Below are positions 51,201 through 62,558 of a DNA stretch of 64,000 bases, in pieces (position 1 is the first letter of the stretch; each line of letters starts with the position of its first letter). The notes under the pieces were generated by a model that saw only the letters and a list, made by a program, of their open reading frames with translations, did not search any database and was not told the DNA's origin. A program made the position numbers and the translations under genes. The DNA is from Rhynchopus euleeides (Eukaryota > Euglenozoa > Diplonemea > Diplonemida > Diplonemidae), in assembly GCA_963210315.1 (NCBI GenBank), contig OY723281.1:1550001-1614000 (forward strand), read 5' to 3'.

Positions 51201-52740
51201 GTGCAGTGTCTCGTCACCCTGTTCACTGCCTTCGTGTTTGCCGTCGTGCTGCACCTGCTTGTGTATTTGTTGCGTTCTGCACTCTCTTTTTCTCTCGCCT
51301 CACAGCATTGCCAGACCTGACCCGTTGTTTTCTGTTTGGAGGCAGCTGTGTGTTGTGCCAGGGGGTGGCAGGTGAGGAGTCTTCGGTCGGACATAAGACA
51401 CAAAACATCAGTATCAAAAACGCGTCTCGTGGGAGATGGGGGTAACTCAGCCACCGCTTTTCCGTTGCATTAGGCACCGTTCAGTGCAAAAGCTGACGTA
51501 CGGAGGGGCGAAGGCAGGGAGCAAAACACCACTCGTTGGCCTGATGAAGGGTGGTGTTTGTTGCGTTCGCCCCCCTTCCAACCTTGCAAGAAAACTGTTG
51601 CTGCAAGTGGTAGAAAAACAAATACGCACAGGGAAGTCGTCTCCTCTAGTCCTCCCTTGACTCCCTAGTCGCACCGAAGGTGCTTAAACAAGTTTACTGA
51701 ATGCGAGAGGTGGTGTGGGGTGGTGCCATGAGTCGACAGCATCTCCCTCAGACTCCTGACGCAGTCGCAAAGTCGTTCCGAGCAGAGAGAACAGAACACG
51801 AGGCTCTTCCCCGGCCCCGGCACAACCCCATCCCACGAGGGCAAGGCTCGTCAACCCGGACCCCGTGCAGGGTCTTCCGCGACTTCCAGGTCACCACCTT
51901 GAAGGCCCCTGCCTGTCATCCCCAGCCCCAGCAACACCACGCATCGCACACCGCCACACCCTCTACCAGGGTTTGCAGCTTTCTTGTGAGACACGCACCG
52001 TGCTCACGGAAAGTGTTGCAGTGGAGCAATGTGTGCAGGCAACGCACGCCCCCACCCCCTGCTGCAGAGGTGCAAGTCTTTCGTCGCTCTCTCACCCCTA
52101 CATGTGCTGCCCCCTCCCTGTTTGTTGGCCAACTCGTAAACACTTCCGGTGGTGTGTCTGAGGCAGAGGTCACACGATTGATTTGTGACACCGTTTGAGG
52201 CAACCTGTCTTGATCCCCATCCCCACCATCGCACACCGCATGTCAGTGTCTGTGAGGGGGCTCACTTTATGCACTTCCGAGCCAAGGCCCCCCCCATAGT
52301 CAGCCACCCACAGCTGCACCCTCTCTCTGGGCAGTGGGGCTGTGGAGCGACGGTGGCGGCCCACGCCATGCCGCGGGCGTGGATAGCTCTGTCTCTGTAG
52401 CAAGAATGGAGTCCCTCCGTACACATCACCGGTGCATGCGTGTCTCTGCCACGCACGCACGGAGGGGTGTGGGAGAGGTCCATGGCTTCCGGGTGGTTCA
52501 GCGCCCTAGCGTAGCTGGGGCGATGACGGACTCCCACAAGCACAGCGGCGTGGGCTTACCTATGGGCTTGAAGGGCAGGTTACCGGCTTGTTCCTCCCAG
52601 GTGCCACCGACGCTTTCCAAACATATTCAGGTGTGTGTGTGTGACTGTGTCAAGATAGCTTTTCCCGCCCCCCGTGCGGGACGTGGCTGATGCCACGCCT
52701 TCCAACAAAAGACAAGCTACCTGCACCGTAGTCAGCTCCT
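51201..52740. other. Intergenic region after WD copy G
   Basis: 51735-51830 repeats part of the flank seen at 6420-6510 and 27165-27262. 51995-52030 is an R1 fragment. 52199-52235 (ACCTGTCTTGATCCCCATCC) repeats 33737-33775. Short ORFs only, no motifs. Confidence 0.5.
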
Positions 52741-52741
52741 T

Positions 52742-53215
52742 GAGCAGCCCTTGTCCTGATAGCCCTAAGATATCCCTAAGTCCTTGGGTCCTAAGTGTCC
52801 TGGGTGGAAGCGTCCAATGCAACACTCACAGCATAGAGGCCAAGTGTTTCTCGTAGTATTTTGCACATAACACACCTGTGTGGTACGGTAAATGCTACGA
52901 GGAACGCGATGGACTCGGGACTGCTGCTGGCCTCTCTTGCTATGGTTTACTTATGTTTCATGCTCCACCTGCTCCACCTCATTCTGCACTTCAGATGATC
53001 CACTTCACGTGGGTTACGGGGTTTGGGACAACGATGATATGTTGTGTCCGACGACAAGGTACGGTAAGCTCATCGAGGTACACCAAACCAGAGTTGTCAA
53101 ATCAAAAAAAATGGGGGGGGGGGGGGGGGTTTCAAAGTGCAAGAGGTGGAGCCCGTTCAACAGGTGGAAGCGTCCAATGCAACACTCACAGCATAGAGGC
53201 CAAGTGTTTCTCGTA
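52742..53215 (+). repeat. Repeat Z, copy 1 (with 53-bp direct ends)
   Basis: Begins CCTAAGTCCTTGGGTCCTAAG, then GGTGGAAGCGTCCAATGCAA ... AAGTGTTTCTCGTA, a block that is repeated at its right end (about 53163-53215). The 305-bp middle is over 97% like 54009-54257 and 58410-58660. It contains a 29-codon ORF (ATG near 52911) MDSGLLLASLAMVYLCF ... LILHFR, hydrophobic, and an acceptor/donor-like pair (CTGCACTTCAG ... AAGGTACGG). Direct terminal repeats suggest a very small LTR-like or tandem-derived unit. Confidence 0.7.
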
Positions 53216-53304
53216 AACCCCCCCCCTGTATAATGTTAAATAACGCGTAATATTAAATAGCGCATAATATTAAATATGACGCATAATATTTAATATAACG
53301 CATA

Positions 53305-53668
53305 CCTGGGACCCCCCGTGTTTAAGTCCCCCCCCTGGAGGCGATTTTCGGCCGGGGGGGACTTAAACACGGGGGGGGCGGACCTAAACACAGGGGGGGC
53401 TTAAACACGGGGGTGGCACAGTGGAGACCAAGAAGACCTCTTCCTCTGCTGTCGTAGGGGGGTAATTCCGGTCCGGATGGACTTTTGGCACCCCACTTTT
53501 CGACTCAGACAGCACCTGGAGGGCCTAGGGGCCACCTGATGACCCTCCAGACCAGCCCACCCCCGTGTTTAGGTCCCCCTGTGTTTAAGTCCCCCCCCTG
53601 CCAGACCCCCAGGGGGGGACTTAAACACGGGGGTAAGGGGGGGGGACTTATACACGGGGGGTCCCAGG
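53305..53668. mobile_element. TA-flanked TIR element P1, copy 1
   Basis: Ends CCTGGGACCCCCCGTGTTTA / inverted CCTGGGACCCCCCGTGTATA, flanked by TA on both sides inside GCATAATATTAAAT. The interior repeats GGACTTAAACACGGGGG in both orientations. The copy at 59231-59568 is nearly identical apart from a 26-bp length difference. Confidence 0.8.
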
Positions 53669-54008
53669 TAATATTAAATAACTCGTAATATTAAATAGGG
53701 CGTTTTTGGGCGTTTTTTTCGGCTAGTAGGCCAAAAGAGGTCATCTCCGGGGACGCACAGTGTCTGTACATGACGTAGGTGACTGAAAAAATCCTATTTT
53801 CAGCACCCGTTGTTCGCCAGCGGTTTTTTGCAAGTGAGTCCTGATAGCAAAACGCCCAGAACTCATAATATTAAATATAGGCCCCCAAAACTCATAATAT
53901 TAAATACCGTATACGTAAATATTTTGGAACGTAAATATTATGGAACGTAAATATTATGGAACGTAAATATTTTGGAACGCTGGTGGGTTGGCGTTCCAGA
54001 TTTTTTTT

Positions 54009-54257
54009 GCACATAACACACCTGTGTGGTACGGGAAATGCTACGAGGAACGCGATGGACTCGGGACTGCTGCTGGCCTCTCTTGCTATGGTTTACTTAT
54101 GTTTCGTGCTCCACCTGCTCCACCTCATTCTGCACTTCAGATGATCCACTTCACGTGGGTTACGGGGTTTGGGACAACGATGATATGTTGTGTCCGACGA
54201 CAAGGTAAGGTAAGCTCATCGAGGTACACCAAACCGGAGTTGTCAAATCAAAAAAGA
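54009..54257 (+). repeat. Repeat Z, copy 2 (internal part only)
   Basis: Starts TTTGCACATAACACACCTGT and ends at GTCAAATCAAAAAA, exactly where a poly-G run starts in copies 1 and 3. Both 53-bp ends are missing. The left junction is a GTAAATATTTTGGAACG palindrome cluster; the right junction is the first minisatellite. Confidence 0.7.
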
Positions 54258-55065
54258 CACACCGCCCGAGAGGCAATTGGTGTGACACAACAGCGATGAC
54301 ACAACCACTCTGCCCGAGGGGGCGCGTTTTTAGCGACCGAGACCTCCTCTCCTGACTGAGGGACACACGATCTGACCGTCCGAGAGACGCAGCATTCTAC
54401 CCTGCCCGAGGGGCACCCACTCTCCTGACCGAGAGACACGCAGTCTTGCCCGAGGGGCACCTGGTTTCCTGACCGAGACAATATTCTGCCCGAGGGGCAC
54501 TCACTCTCCCGACCGAGAGACACGCAGTTTTGCCCGAGGGGCACCTGTTCTCCTGACCGAGACAATATTCTGCCCGAGGGGCACCCACTCTCCCGACCGA
54601 GAGACGCAGCATCTCGCCCGAGGGGCACCTGTTCTCCTGACCGAGACAAAAATTTTGCCCGAGGGGCACCTACTCTCCCGACCGAGAGACACGCAGTCTT
54701 GCCCGAGGGGCACCTGTTCTCCTGACCGAGACAATATTCTGCCCGAGGGGCATCCACTCTCCCGACCGAGAGACGCAGCATCTCGCCCGAGGGGCACCTG
54801 TTCTCCTGACCGAGACAATATTCTGCCCGAGGGGCACTCACTCTCCCGACCGAGAGACACGCAGTTTTGCCCGAGGGGCACCCGTTATCCTGACCGAGAC
54901 AAAACTATGCCCGAGGGGCACCCACTCTCCCGACCGAGAGACGCAGCATCTCGCCCGAGGGGCACCTGTTCTCCTGACCGAGACAAAAATTTTGCCCGAG
55001 GGGCACCCGCTCTCCCGACCGAGAGATACACAATCTTGCCCGAGGGGCACCAAATCCCGACCGAG
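54258..55065. repeat. Minisatellite 1: alternating 40/44-bp units (84-bp period)
   Basis: About 19 units, each starting GCCCGAGGGGCACC, alternating between CCTGACCGAGACAATATTCT (40 bp) and CCCGACCGAGAGACGCAGC (44 bp) endings. The 84-bp period keeps frame, so several minus-strand ORFs read through, but without other evidence I do not call a protein. Confidence 0.9.
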
Positions 55066-55679
55066 AAGACGACCCTCACACCATGCTCGTGTCAGGTCTC
55101 AAGAGGGCCGAAGCCGCGGTTGAGGACAACAACACCCCCACGCACTGGTTCTAATAAATGACGGCGAGGTGCACGGGGGGATCAGCACGAAGGAGGGGCG
55201 CAAAAAGATGGGGATGATGACGCCGTGGTGTTCAAGGTGGTCCTCCGCCGCTTATGAACGTGACAGCGGGACAGCGCTGCGCCCGTGGCCGCAGCGGATT
55301 GAGGACATTCCCATCAGCCATCGAGACTATCACCGCGCCTCGCCGAAAACCTGCTTCACGCTTGATCGCGCTCAAGGTTTCCAAACGCATACTTCAGCTG
55401 GAGGTTCCGTCACAGAGGCGCTGACAAAGGCGGGACCAAGAGCAACAGTCGGGTGCTGATAAATGGGTCGATACTGATGCAGCAAAGTGACGTCAGTGAT
55501 ATCCAACTCCTACTTTCCTGACCGAGACACGATCTTGCCGAGGAGCATCGGACCGAGACACCCACTTCTGCCTGAGGGGCACCTAGCCGAGACGCATTTT
55601 TCCTGCCCGAGGGGCATCTCGCCGAGACATTACCTGCCTGAGGGGCACCTGGCCACGACATACCTACAGCTTACGCTTG

Positions 55680-56120
55680 CGGGGCACCCTGCCTGAGGAG
55701 CACCTGGCCAAGACATACATTTCCGCCTACGAGGCACCCTGCCCGAGGGGCACCTGGTCAAGACACACACTTCCGCCTACGGGGCACCCTGCCCGAGGGG
55801 CACCTGGCCAAGACAGACACCTCTGCCTACGAGGCACCCTGCCTGAGGGGCACCTGGCCAAGACATACACTTCCGCCTACGAGGCACCCTGCCCGAGGGG
55901 CACCTGGCCAAGACAGACACTTCCGCCTACGAGGCACCCTGCCCGAGGGGCACCTGGCCAAGACATACACTTCCGCCTACGAGGCACCCTGCCCGAGGGG
56001 CACCTGGTCAAGACATACATTTCCGCCTACGGGGCACCCTGCCTGAGGGGCATCTGGCCGCGACATACACTTCCGCCTACGGGGCACCCTGCCTGAGGGG
56101 CACCTGGCCAAGACGCACAT
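55680..56120. repeat. Minisatellite 2: 50-bp units
   Basis: Nine units of exactly 50 bp, GCCCGAGGGGCACCTGGCCA AGACATACACTTCC GCCTACGAGGCACCCT. It shares the GCCCGAGGGGCACC core with minisatellite 1, and degenerate units continue on both sides (55510-55680, 56120-56290). The period is not a multiple of 3, so it is non-coding. Confidence 0.9.
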
Positions 56121-56289
56121 TCATGCCCGAGGGACACCGGGCCGAGACATTACATTCCCTGCCTGAGGGACACCTGGCCGAGACACATTCCTGCCGAGGG
56201 GCACTCACTCCCGACCGCGAGACGCAGGATTTTGCCTGAGGGGCACCTCCTCTCCTGACCGAGACACAACCCCGCCCAGCACAGTGCCG

Positions 56290-58318
56290 AGGGGCATTTA
56301 CGCTTTCGACTGGAATACCGAGCCTGACCCGGGGAGACACAATCGTGCCACAATCGTGAGGGGCATACTCTCTTGATTGAGAAATACACCTTTTTTGCCC
56401 GAGCGACGGCACCTGAAGGCGGAAGGGTGGCCTGTCACACACAGCCTGCCAGATCCAGCTCGAGCACGGTGACGCGACGTGAGCTTTCCGAGGGCGACAG
56501 TTTTCGTGTACCAATGCAACGCCCCCGGACACGCCCCCGAGAAGCCGGCACGTCTGTCGTGCCCAGCTTATCTGCGCGAATGCCGACTACGCGCACCCCG
56601 GCGTCAAGCGGATGCCCGCACACGCCCCAAGCGGGGCATACTCCGTCGAAGCATAGTCTCCCTGCCGGGGGACACACATTCAAGCCTGCATTATTCACAG
56701 GGGTCAGGGGGAGTTCCGGGCGTCTGTGGCCCGGTGTTGAGACGTACGACCTCACAGTTCCATGCAGGGAAGGGGAGCTGCTGACTGGACACCTGCGAGG
56801 TGCCGTGGGACATACACAGAGATCAGGTATCCAACACAGCCGAGACGCTCTCCCAAGCTGCACTGCTCGGGGAGCAAAAGAAGCAGCGACTGAGAGACGC
56901 GTCCGCATCGCCTGTGTCAGCGGTGCCGCCGCTGAGGGGGTCCACCGGAACCGCAGCCATGGCAGCGGGCCGAGATCATTCCACAAGGTTGGGGGGCAGT
57001 CGGCCAGTCTTCCCGAGTACCCAGCAGCCTACTCGACAAGCCCGAACAGCGACTGCAGCGTGCGACAAGCTCCGGTCCGCGGGGACTCACCTCTCTCATT
57101 AAGAAGGCGACTCCGAGAATCCTTCTGGCATGCCCACACCTCCAGGGCCTCGAATTTCCTCACGCACCGGGAAATACGCCCTCCACACTGAGTCCGGGCG
57201 TTACCACTGAATCGACGCCACGTGGGGCCACAGGGCCTCCGTTTGATGCGCTGTCTACGAGGCGGGCGATGGGGCAGGTACAGTGGGGATCAGCCCAGTG
57301 GGAAGGGGGCCGCAGGAACGTGTTGTCCACCGCTCGAGCGGAGTTCAGGAGACGACAGTGCGCGCGATCGCCCTCTTTCACCCAGAAGGGCCGGCACCTC
57401 TCACACCTACCCCTGGGCACTCCATGCAGCGTCTCCAGTGCGCCATGAAGAGGCGCGTTGGGCTTCACCCCGCAACTCGCTCGCAGCCAGCGAAGACCGG
57501 AGAGGACACAGAGAGCCACAGAGCGATCGAGATCACGCCGGAAAGCACCGGGTGTTGGCCGGGCTCCCGAAGGGCGAGAGTTTAAGACGGCCGGACAGTA
57601 GACTGCTGCGGAGGAGCTGGGAGGCGAGTTTCAGACTGTGATTTCTCGATCCGCTGAGCCCTGTCCCCAGGCGAGAGCTGCCGGGTCATGGTGGCTGAAT
57701 ATGCACGAGCGTCGCGGTGGTGGTGCTGGGAGCGCACCAGAGGACTGTCACGCTGAGGGGCTGGGCATGGCCACTGACTACCTGGATACGGCCGTCTCAG
57801 TGCATCGCCCGGGGTGCAAAACGACATCGAGGATGTCAGGAAGAAGGGTCATGTGGGCACACACCAATATGTCGGAGACGTGAAGAAGCCTCGAGGGGAA
57901 GGGTTCCCCAGGGGATGGAGGATCCCGAAGAGGTACAGGGTGAGGATTCAAATACCCGGAGTGGGAAACGCACCAGACGTCGGGGGTCAGCCAAGAGCGG
58001 GTGGTTGCAGCACAGGCGGGGCTGTGTGCAACCTTTGCCCCCTTAGTTTCGCCGGGTTGAGACGCATCAACTCTCTCGCCGGGTGCGGCAACTGGAGAGA
58101 CAGGCATGTTGTCGATAGGGCACACCAAGAATCACGAGGCTGACCACACGACGGCGGCACACGGCCGAGGCAGGCGGATCCCCTCAGCGAGTGAGGTTCG
58201 ATCGTTTTCCGTACAAGGTGCTCGTGACAACGTAGAAAGCGGTACATTACCATCGGAGGGATGCATACGATGGGCGACGGAGCCTGATCACTTCAATAGT
58301 AGACCGTTCGCGCGGCGT
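56290..58318. other. Unassigned block of distinct composition
   Basis: Unlike the rest of the window this 2-kb stretch has no homopolymer runs over about 8 nt, no CA/GT microsatellites and no family repeats. ORFs of 100-270 codons occur in several frames (for example 56373-57191 plus) but overlap each other and show no motif. Together with the minisatellites it forms a 4-kb block bounded by repeat Z copies. Origin unknown. Confidence 0.5.
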
Positions 58319-58762
58319 CCCTAAGTCCTTGGGTCCTAAGGGTCCTGGGTGGAAGCGTCCAATGCAACACTCACAGCATAGAGGCCAAGTGTTTCTCGTA
58401 GTATTTTGCACATAACACACCTGTGTGGTACGGGAAATGCTACGAGGAACGCGATGGACTCGGGACTGCTGCTGGCCTCTCTTGCTATGGTTTACTTATG
58501 TTTCGTGCTCCACCTGCTCCACCTCATTCTGCACTTCAGATGATCCACTTCACGTGGGTTACGGGGTTTGGGACAACGATGATATGTTGTGTCCGACGAC
58601 AAGGTAAGGTAAGCTCATCGAGGTACACCAAACCGGAGTTGTCAAATCAAAAAAAAAATATGGGGGGGGGGGGGTTTCAAAGTGCAAGAGGTGGAGCCCG
58701 TTCAACAGGTGGAAGCGTCCAATGCAACACTCACAGCATAGAGGCCAAGTGTTTCTCGTAGT
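58319..58762 (+). repeat. Repeat Z, copy 3
   Basis: Same layout as copy 1, including both 53-bp ends. The hydrophobic 29-codon ORF is preserved, with V instead of M in one position, as in copy 2. Confidence 0.7.
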
Positions 58763-58782
58763 ATTTCGTTCCATAATATTTA

Positions 58783-58918
58783 CAGGGCTTTCTGCGACTC
58801 GGGGACTTGGACCAGGTGATCGGACGGCATGCAGAGTCCCTGACGGGACCTACTCGTGCACTTTTCGCGCGATTCCTGACGCAAGCCGTCCTCACCACCG
58901 AGTCCCCAACTGGCCCTG
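58783..58918 (-). mobile_element. 136-bp TA-flanked MITE, copy 3 (inverted)
   Basis: Reverse complement of 20648-20783 with at most one or two changes, again inside a CGTTCCATAATATTTAC context. It is followed by the GGACCGGCCAAAAATGGGCC hairpin, as in the element X copies, so a larger unit of about 230 bp is mobile or was copied. Confidence 0.8.
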
Positions 58919-59023
58919 TAAATATTTTGGAACGTAAATATTATGGAACGGACCGGCCAAAAATGGGCCCGTTCCATAATATTTACGTTCCATAATATTT
59001 ACGTATACGGTATAACTCATACC

Positions 59024-59216
59024 TACCACCCCCCGTGTATATGTCACCCCCCAAAAGGGGTGTGTTTATGTCACCCCCAGGCGGCCCTGGCGGGGGGTGA
59101 CATACACTAACCTACCACCCCCCGTGTTTATGTCACCCCCTAAAAGGTGTGTTCATGTCACCCCCCTCCCGATTTTTGCACCTGGGGGGGGTGACATATA
59201 CACGGGGGGTGGTAGG
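59024..59216. mobile_element. TA-flanked TIR element P2
   Basis: 193 bp, ends CCTACCACCCCCCGTGTATA with a matching inverted right end, flanked by TA. The termini share CCCCCCGTGTWTA with P1, so P1 and P2 are related families. The interior contains ATGTCACCCCC units. Confidence 0.78.
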
Positions 59217-59230
59217 TAATATTAAATATA

Positions 59231-59568
59231 CCTGGGACCCCCCGTGTTTAAGTCCCCCCCCTGGAGGCGATTTTCGGCCGGGGGGGACTTAAACACGGGG
59301 GGGGCGGACCTAAACACAGGGGGGGCTTAAACACGGGGGTGGCACAGTGGAGACCAAGAAGACCTCTTCCTCTGCTGTCGTAGGGGGGTAATTCCGGTCC
59401 GGATGGACTTTTGGCACCCCACTTTTCGACTGTGACAGCACCTGGAGGGCCTAGGGGCCACCTGATGACCCTCCAGACCAGCCCACCCCCGTGTTTAAGT
59501 CCCCCTGTGTTTAAGTCCCCCCCCTGCCAGACCCCCAGGGGGGGGACTTATACACGGGGGGTCCCAGG
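59231..59568. mobile_element. TA-flanked TIR element P1, copy 2
   Basis: Same ends and interior as copy 1, inserted at TA between TATTAAATATA and TACGCATAATATT. The absence of GGGGGTAAGGGG near the right arm makes it shorter. Confidence 0.8.
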
Positions 59569-59569
59569 T

Positions 59570-60164
59570 ACGCATAATATTAAATATTCTATATTTAATA
59601 TTATGCGGGGGGGGGGGGTTTAGTATTTTTTACGCACACGACTTTCGCACGGAAAGTGTCATTCAGCTCTGCCAAACGTGCTCTACACACCACCCCCTTC
59701 ATCAGGCAAGTGGGTTTGTAAGTGTGTGCGGAAGTGTCAACGCATCAAACGAAGTATCAACAGTAGAGAAAGAGCGGCAGAGTTGAAGTGACACTTTTAC
59801 TAGTTACGAGCGACGAAGCGTAGCGAAGGCGCGAAGTAACGAAGGAAATCGTACGACTGAAGCTTTGGATTAGCACCTCCTGCCACTTCACAGGGCCTCA
59901 ACACAGCCTTGAGTGCGCTCAACAAAAAGTAGTCCGGAACTGTTCTCCCACAGTTGCTGGACAGGGTGTCTATAATAAAGCGAAAGCCTTTCAAAGGAGT
60001 ACGATTTCTAGGTTTCGACTCACGAAACCTAGAAAACCCTAGAAAAAAGGTGTGGCGGGAGTCGCTCCTCCCAAATCTGGGATTGGGCACCCACGTTAGT
60101 GACACCCCTGAAATTGGGCAGTGAAAATACCCCCAAAAAATAATACGAGCATGAACGGGACATT
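59570..60164. other. Intergenic region between P1 and element Y
   Basis: 59580-59605 is an inverted TAATATTAAATA pair. 59660-59770 (minus) is a diverged relative of the retrotransposon repeat a. 59805-60010 is a diverged copy of 48855-49030. No gene is supported. Confidence 0.5.
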
Positions 60165-62295
60165 CACGGTGGTCTTATGCAGAAAATGCATATCATTTTG
60201 CTAATCAAATTTTTGCATATCAAAATTTTCCGATTTACATATGTAAATTTTGGAGTTTACATATGTAAAATCCGGAGCTTACATATGTAAATCCGGGGGT
60301 TGCATATGTACCCCCGAGGCAAAAATGAGCGAACGGGCAGCATGCCGTTCCTCTTTTTTGCCTCGTGAGAGGTTCCCCCCCCACCAGGCAGGTGAAAAAT
60401 GAAGAAACGGGCAGCATGCCGTTCTACATTTTCCCTTGCAAGGCAGGGAGGGCGCCCCCCATGCCAGACAGCAGCCACCCCTGGAGGGGCAACAACTGAC
60501 GGGCATGGGGGAACGAGGTGGGTCTGGACCCGACACCGCCACCACACGCGCAGTGCACCTTTCGGATACACTGTCGTGAGTGGGGTGTGGGCAGTTCCCC
60601 TATCCTGTGAGCTCCTTTCGGACGAAGAGGTGCAGCGGTTATCTGCAACCTTCGTCCTGGACTTGCCTCGGGGGGAACGCCACGGTTTACCGCGGGTCCC
60701 GACGAGGGCACTCAGGCAGGATCTTCACGCCACCCCGCACCGAGGTCCCTTCTCACGCGGCGTGTCTCCCAGGTTCATGGCGGCGTCATCAGGTCAGGCT
60801 TTGTAGTCTCTACACCATCAGTAATAAGGGAAATCCTAAAACCATACATGAAATCCACCTTTTGGGCCGCTGGTGTACGAGGCTTGTTCCTCCAATTGAA
60901 TCATGTTTGCTGTGTCAGGCAATATCAATACAGCCGCTGAAAGAAGTCAAGGTGTTGTGGATCTGCTGCTCACAGGAAGGATTCAGGGTGGATCACAAGA
61001 CTGACCACCCTCTTTCCTTTGTCAAGTACCCTGTAAAACATCAGAACACCAAGTATCTTTCAACACTACATGTTCAAGAGTGGAATCAGTGGAATCGGAA
61101 GGGGTCACCTACCACACGGACACAGTTCCCGCGACTAATAAATGCCGAGAGTTCCGGTGTCCGACCACCTGGTATTACTTGGCTCCATCCACCCAGTCAT
61201 TACGAGGGGGCGTCCCTTGAAGCCAGTTCCGCAGAACTCAGACCCCCCTTAAAACCAATGTCCTGTGTAGACAACTACTTAGCCTGCCTGATGACGACAC
61301 CAATTCGCTGGGAGAGACGCCGCGGTCCAGGACCCCAATGGGGATGACGTGGCATTGTTTGACCGAATCGGTTGTGTAAGTGTGTAGCCCCCTCCGCCCT
61401 CTGTCCCTCCCCCCAGGGTGGTGTGTGGAGGCGAGAAGCGCAAACAGCAGCAATGCAGGCATAGCAAAAAGTGGATCCCTGCAGGTAGACCCTCGGGGTA
61501 CATCCCTATCATCGGGTCACCTGAAATTTCCCAATTTGAAAATCTGCAACAATCAAGGCAACACGCGATGGGACGGGGCACATGACCTTGCACAGGGGTG
61601 GGGGGGGCAGAAGGCAGGGGGTGGGGTTGCGGTTGGGGTAGGTATAGCGTTTGAATACTTGAGTTTTGTCTGAATTTCGCACAAGAGACGACCCGAACCT
61701 CAATTGGCCGATTTTCTCCCCACAACCCCGATTTGGAGGCAACCCTCATTTGCTTGATTTTTGGGGTCGCATGAGGGAACTCGGGGCGGAAACTCGAGAT
61801 TTTCTCACGACTGTCTTCGAAAATGGACAGTTCCAGACCACCAGGACCCGATTTTCGTCCCAGAAAATTTTGGGTCAATATTTTGGGCGAGATTTGGCCA
61901 AGGCCAAAAATCAGCCATTTTCGGGACCGGTTTTAACGCGTTTTAGGGCCCAAAATAGGCTCAAAACTCAAAAATTCCTTCGAAATCGGCCTCAAACGTC
62001 CAAAATAGACCCACCCCGGGAAAAAAATTCGAAAAGGGTCCCCCTATAAATCGCCGGATTTTACATATGTAAATCGGAATTTACATATGTAAATCCAGAT
62101 TTACATATGTAAATCTGGATTTACATATGTAAATTTGGGATTTACATATGTAAATCTGGAAGTTGCATATGTAAATCCCAGGTTTACATATGTAAATCCT
62201 GACTGTCTTATGTCAGCCCGGGATTTTCATATGCAAAATGATATGCAAAATGATATGCATTTTACATATGTAAACCGCTGTTTAAGACCACCGTG
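60165..62295. mobile_element. 2.1-kb inverted-repeat element Y (CACGGTGG termini)
   Basis: Ends CACGGTGGTCTTA / TAAGACCACCGTG, then AAAATGCATATCATTTTGC in both arms and arrays of the palindrome TTTACATATGTAAA (60235-60310 and 62055-62275). TT lies on both sides. The terminal octamer is the same as in element X and the plan (TIR + subterminal palindrome array) is the same with a different palindrome, so X and Y are one superfamily. The inner part has a 255-codon ORF (60580-61347 plus) without recognisable motifs. Confidence 0.75.
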
Positions 62296-62558
62296 TTGGT
62301 TACCTCACCCCCTGCCTACCCCCCCCCCCCCCCCCGGGCCCCCCCCCCCCCCCCCCCGCCCCTCCTCTGCAGGCAAGCACCCACGCACCACAGGAGGGCA
62401 GGGAGCGAGCGTCTTCTGTATAGTTCTCTCTGATTCTGCCCAGAGAAACAAGAAGATTATGTCACAGTGTCACACGCACACCCCACCCTATCCAGGCAGC
62501 CTGAGCGAGGAGGGCATACGAAATTACAACGATCAGCGAGATTCCGAGGGTTTCTCCA

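Noticed and set aside
54248..54841. 197-codon minus-strand repeat protein in minisatellite 1
   Set aside because: Open only because the 84-bp period is a multiple of 3; several frames are equally open and no start context or flanking domain exists.
54258..56120. CRISPR-like array
   Set aside because: Units are contiguous minisatellite repeats with no unique spacers, in eukaryotic-type DNA and without cas genes.
56373..57191. 272-codon ORF
   Set aside because: No recognisable domain, overlapped by equally long ORFs in other frames and strands; not enough to call a gene.
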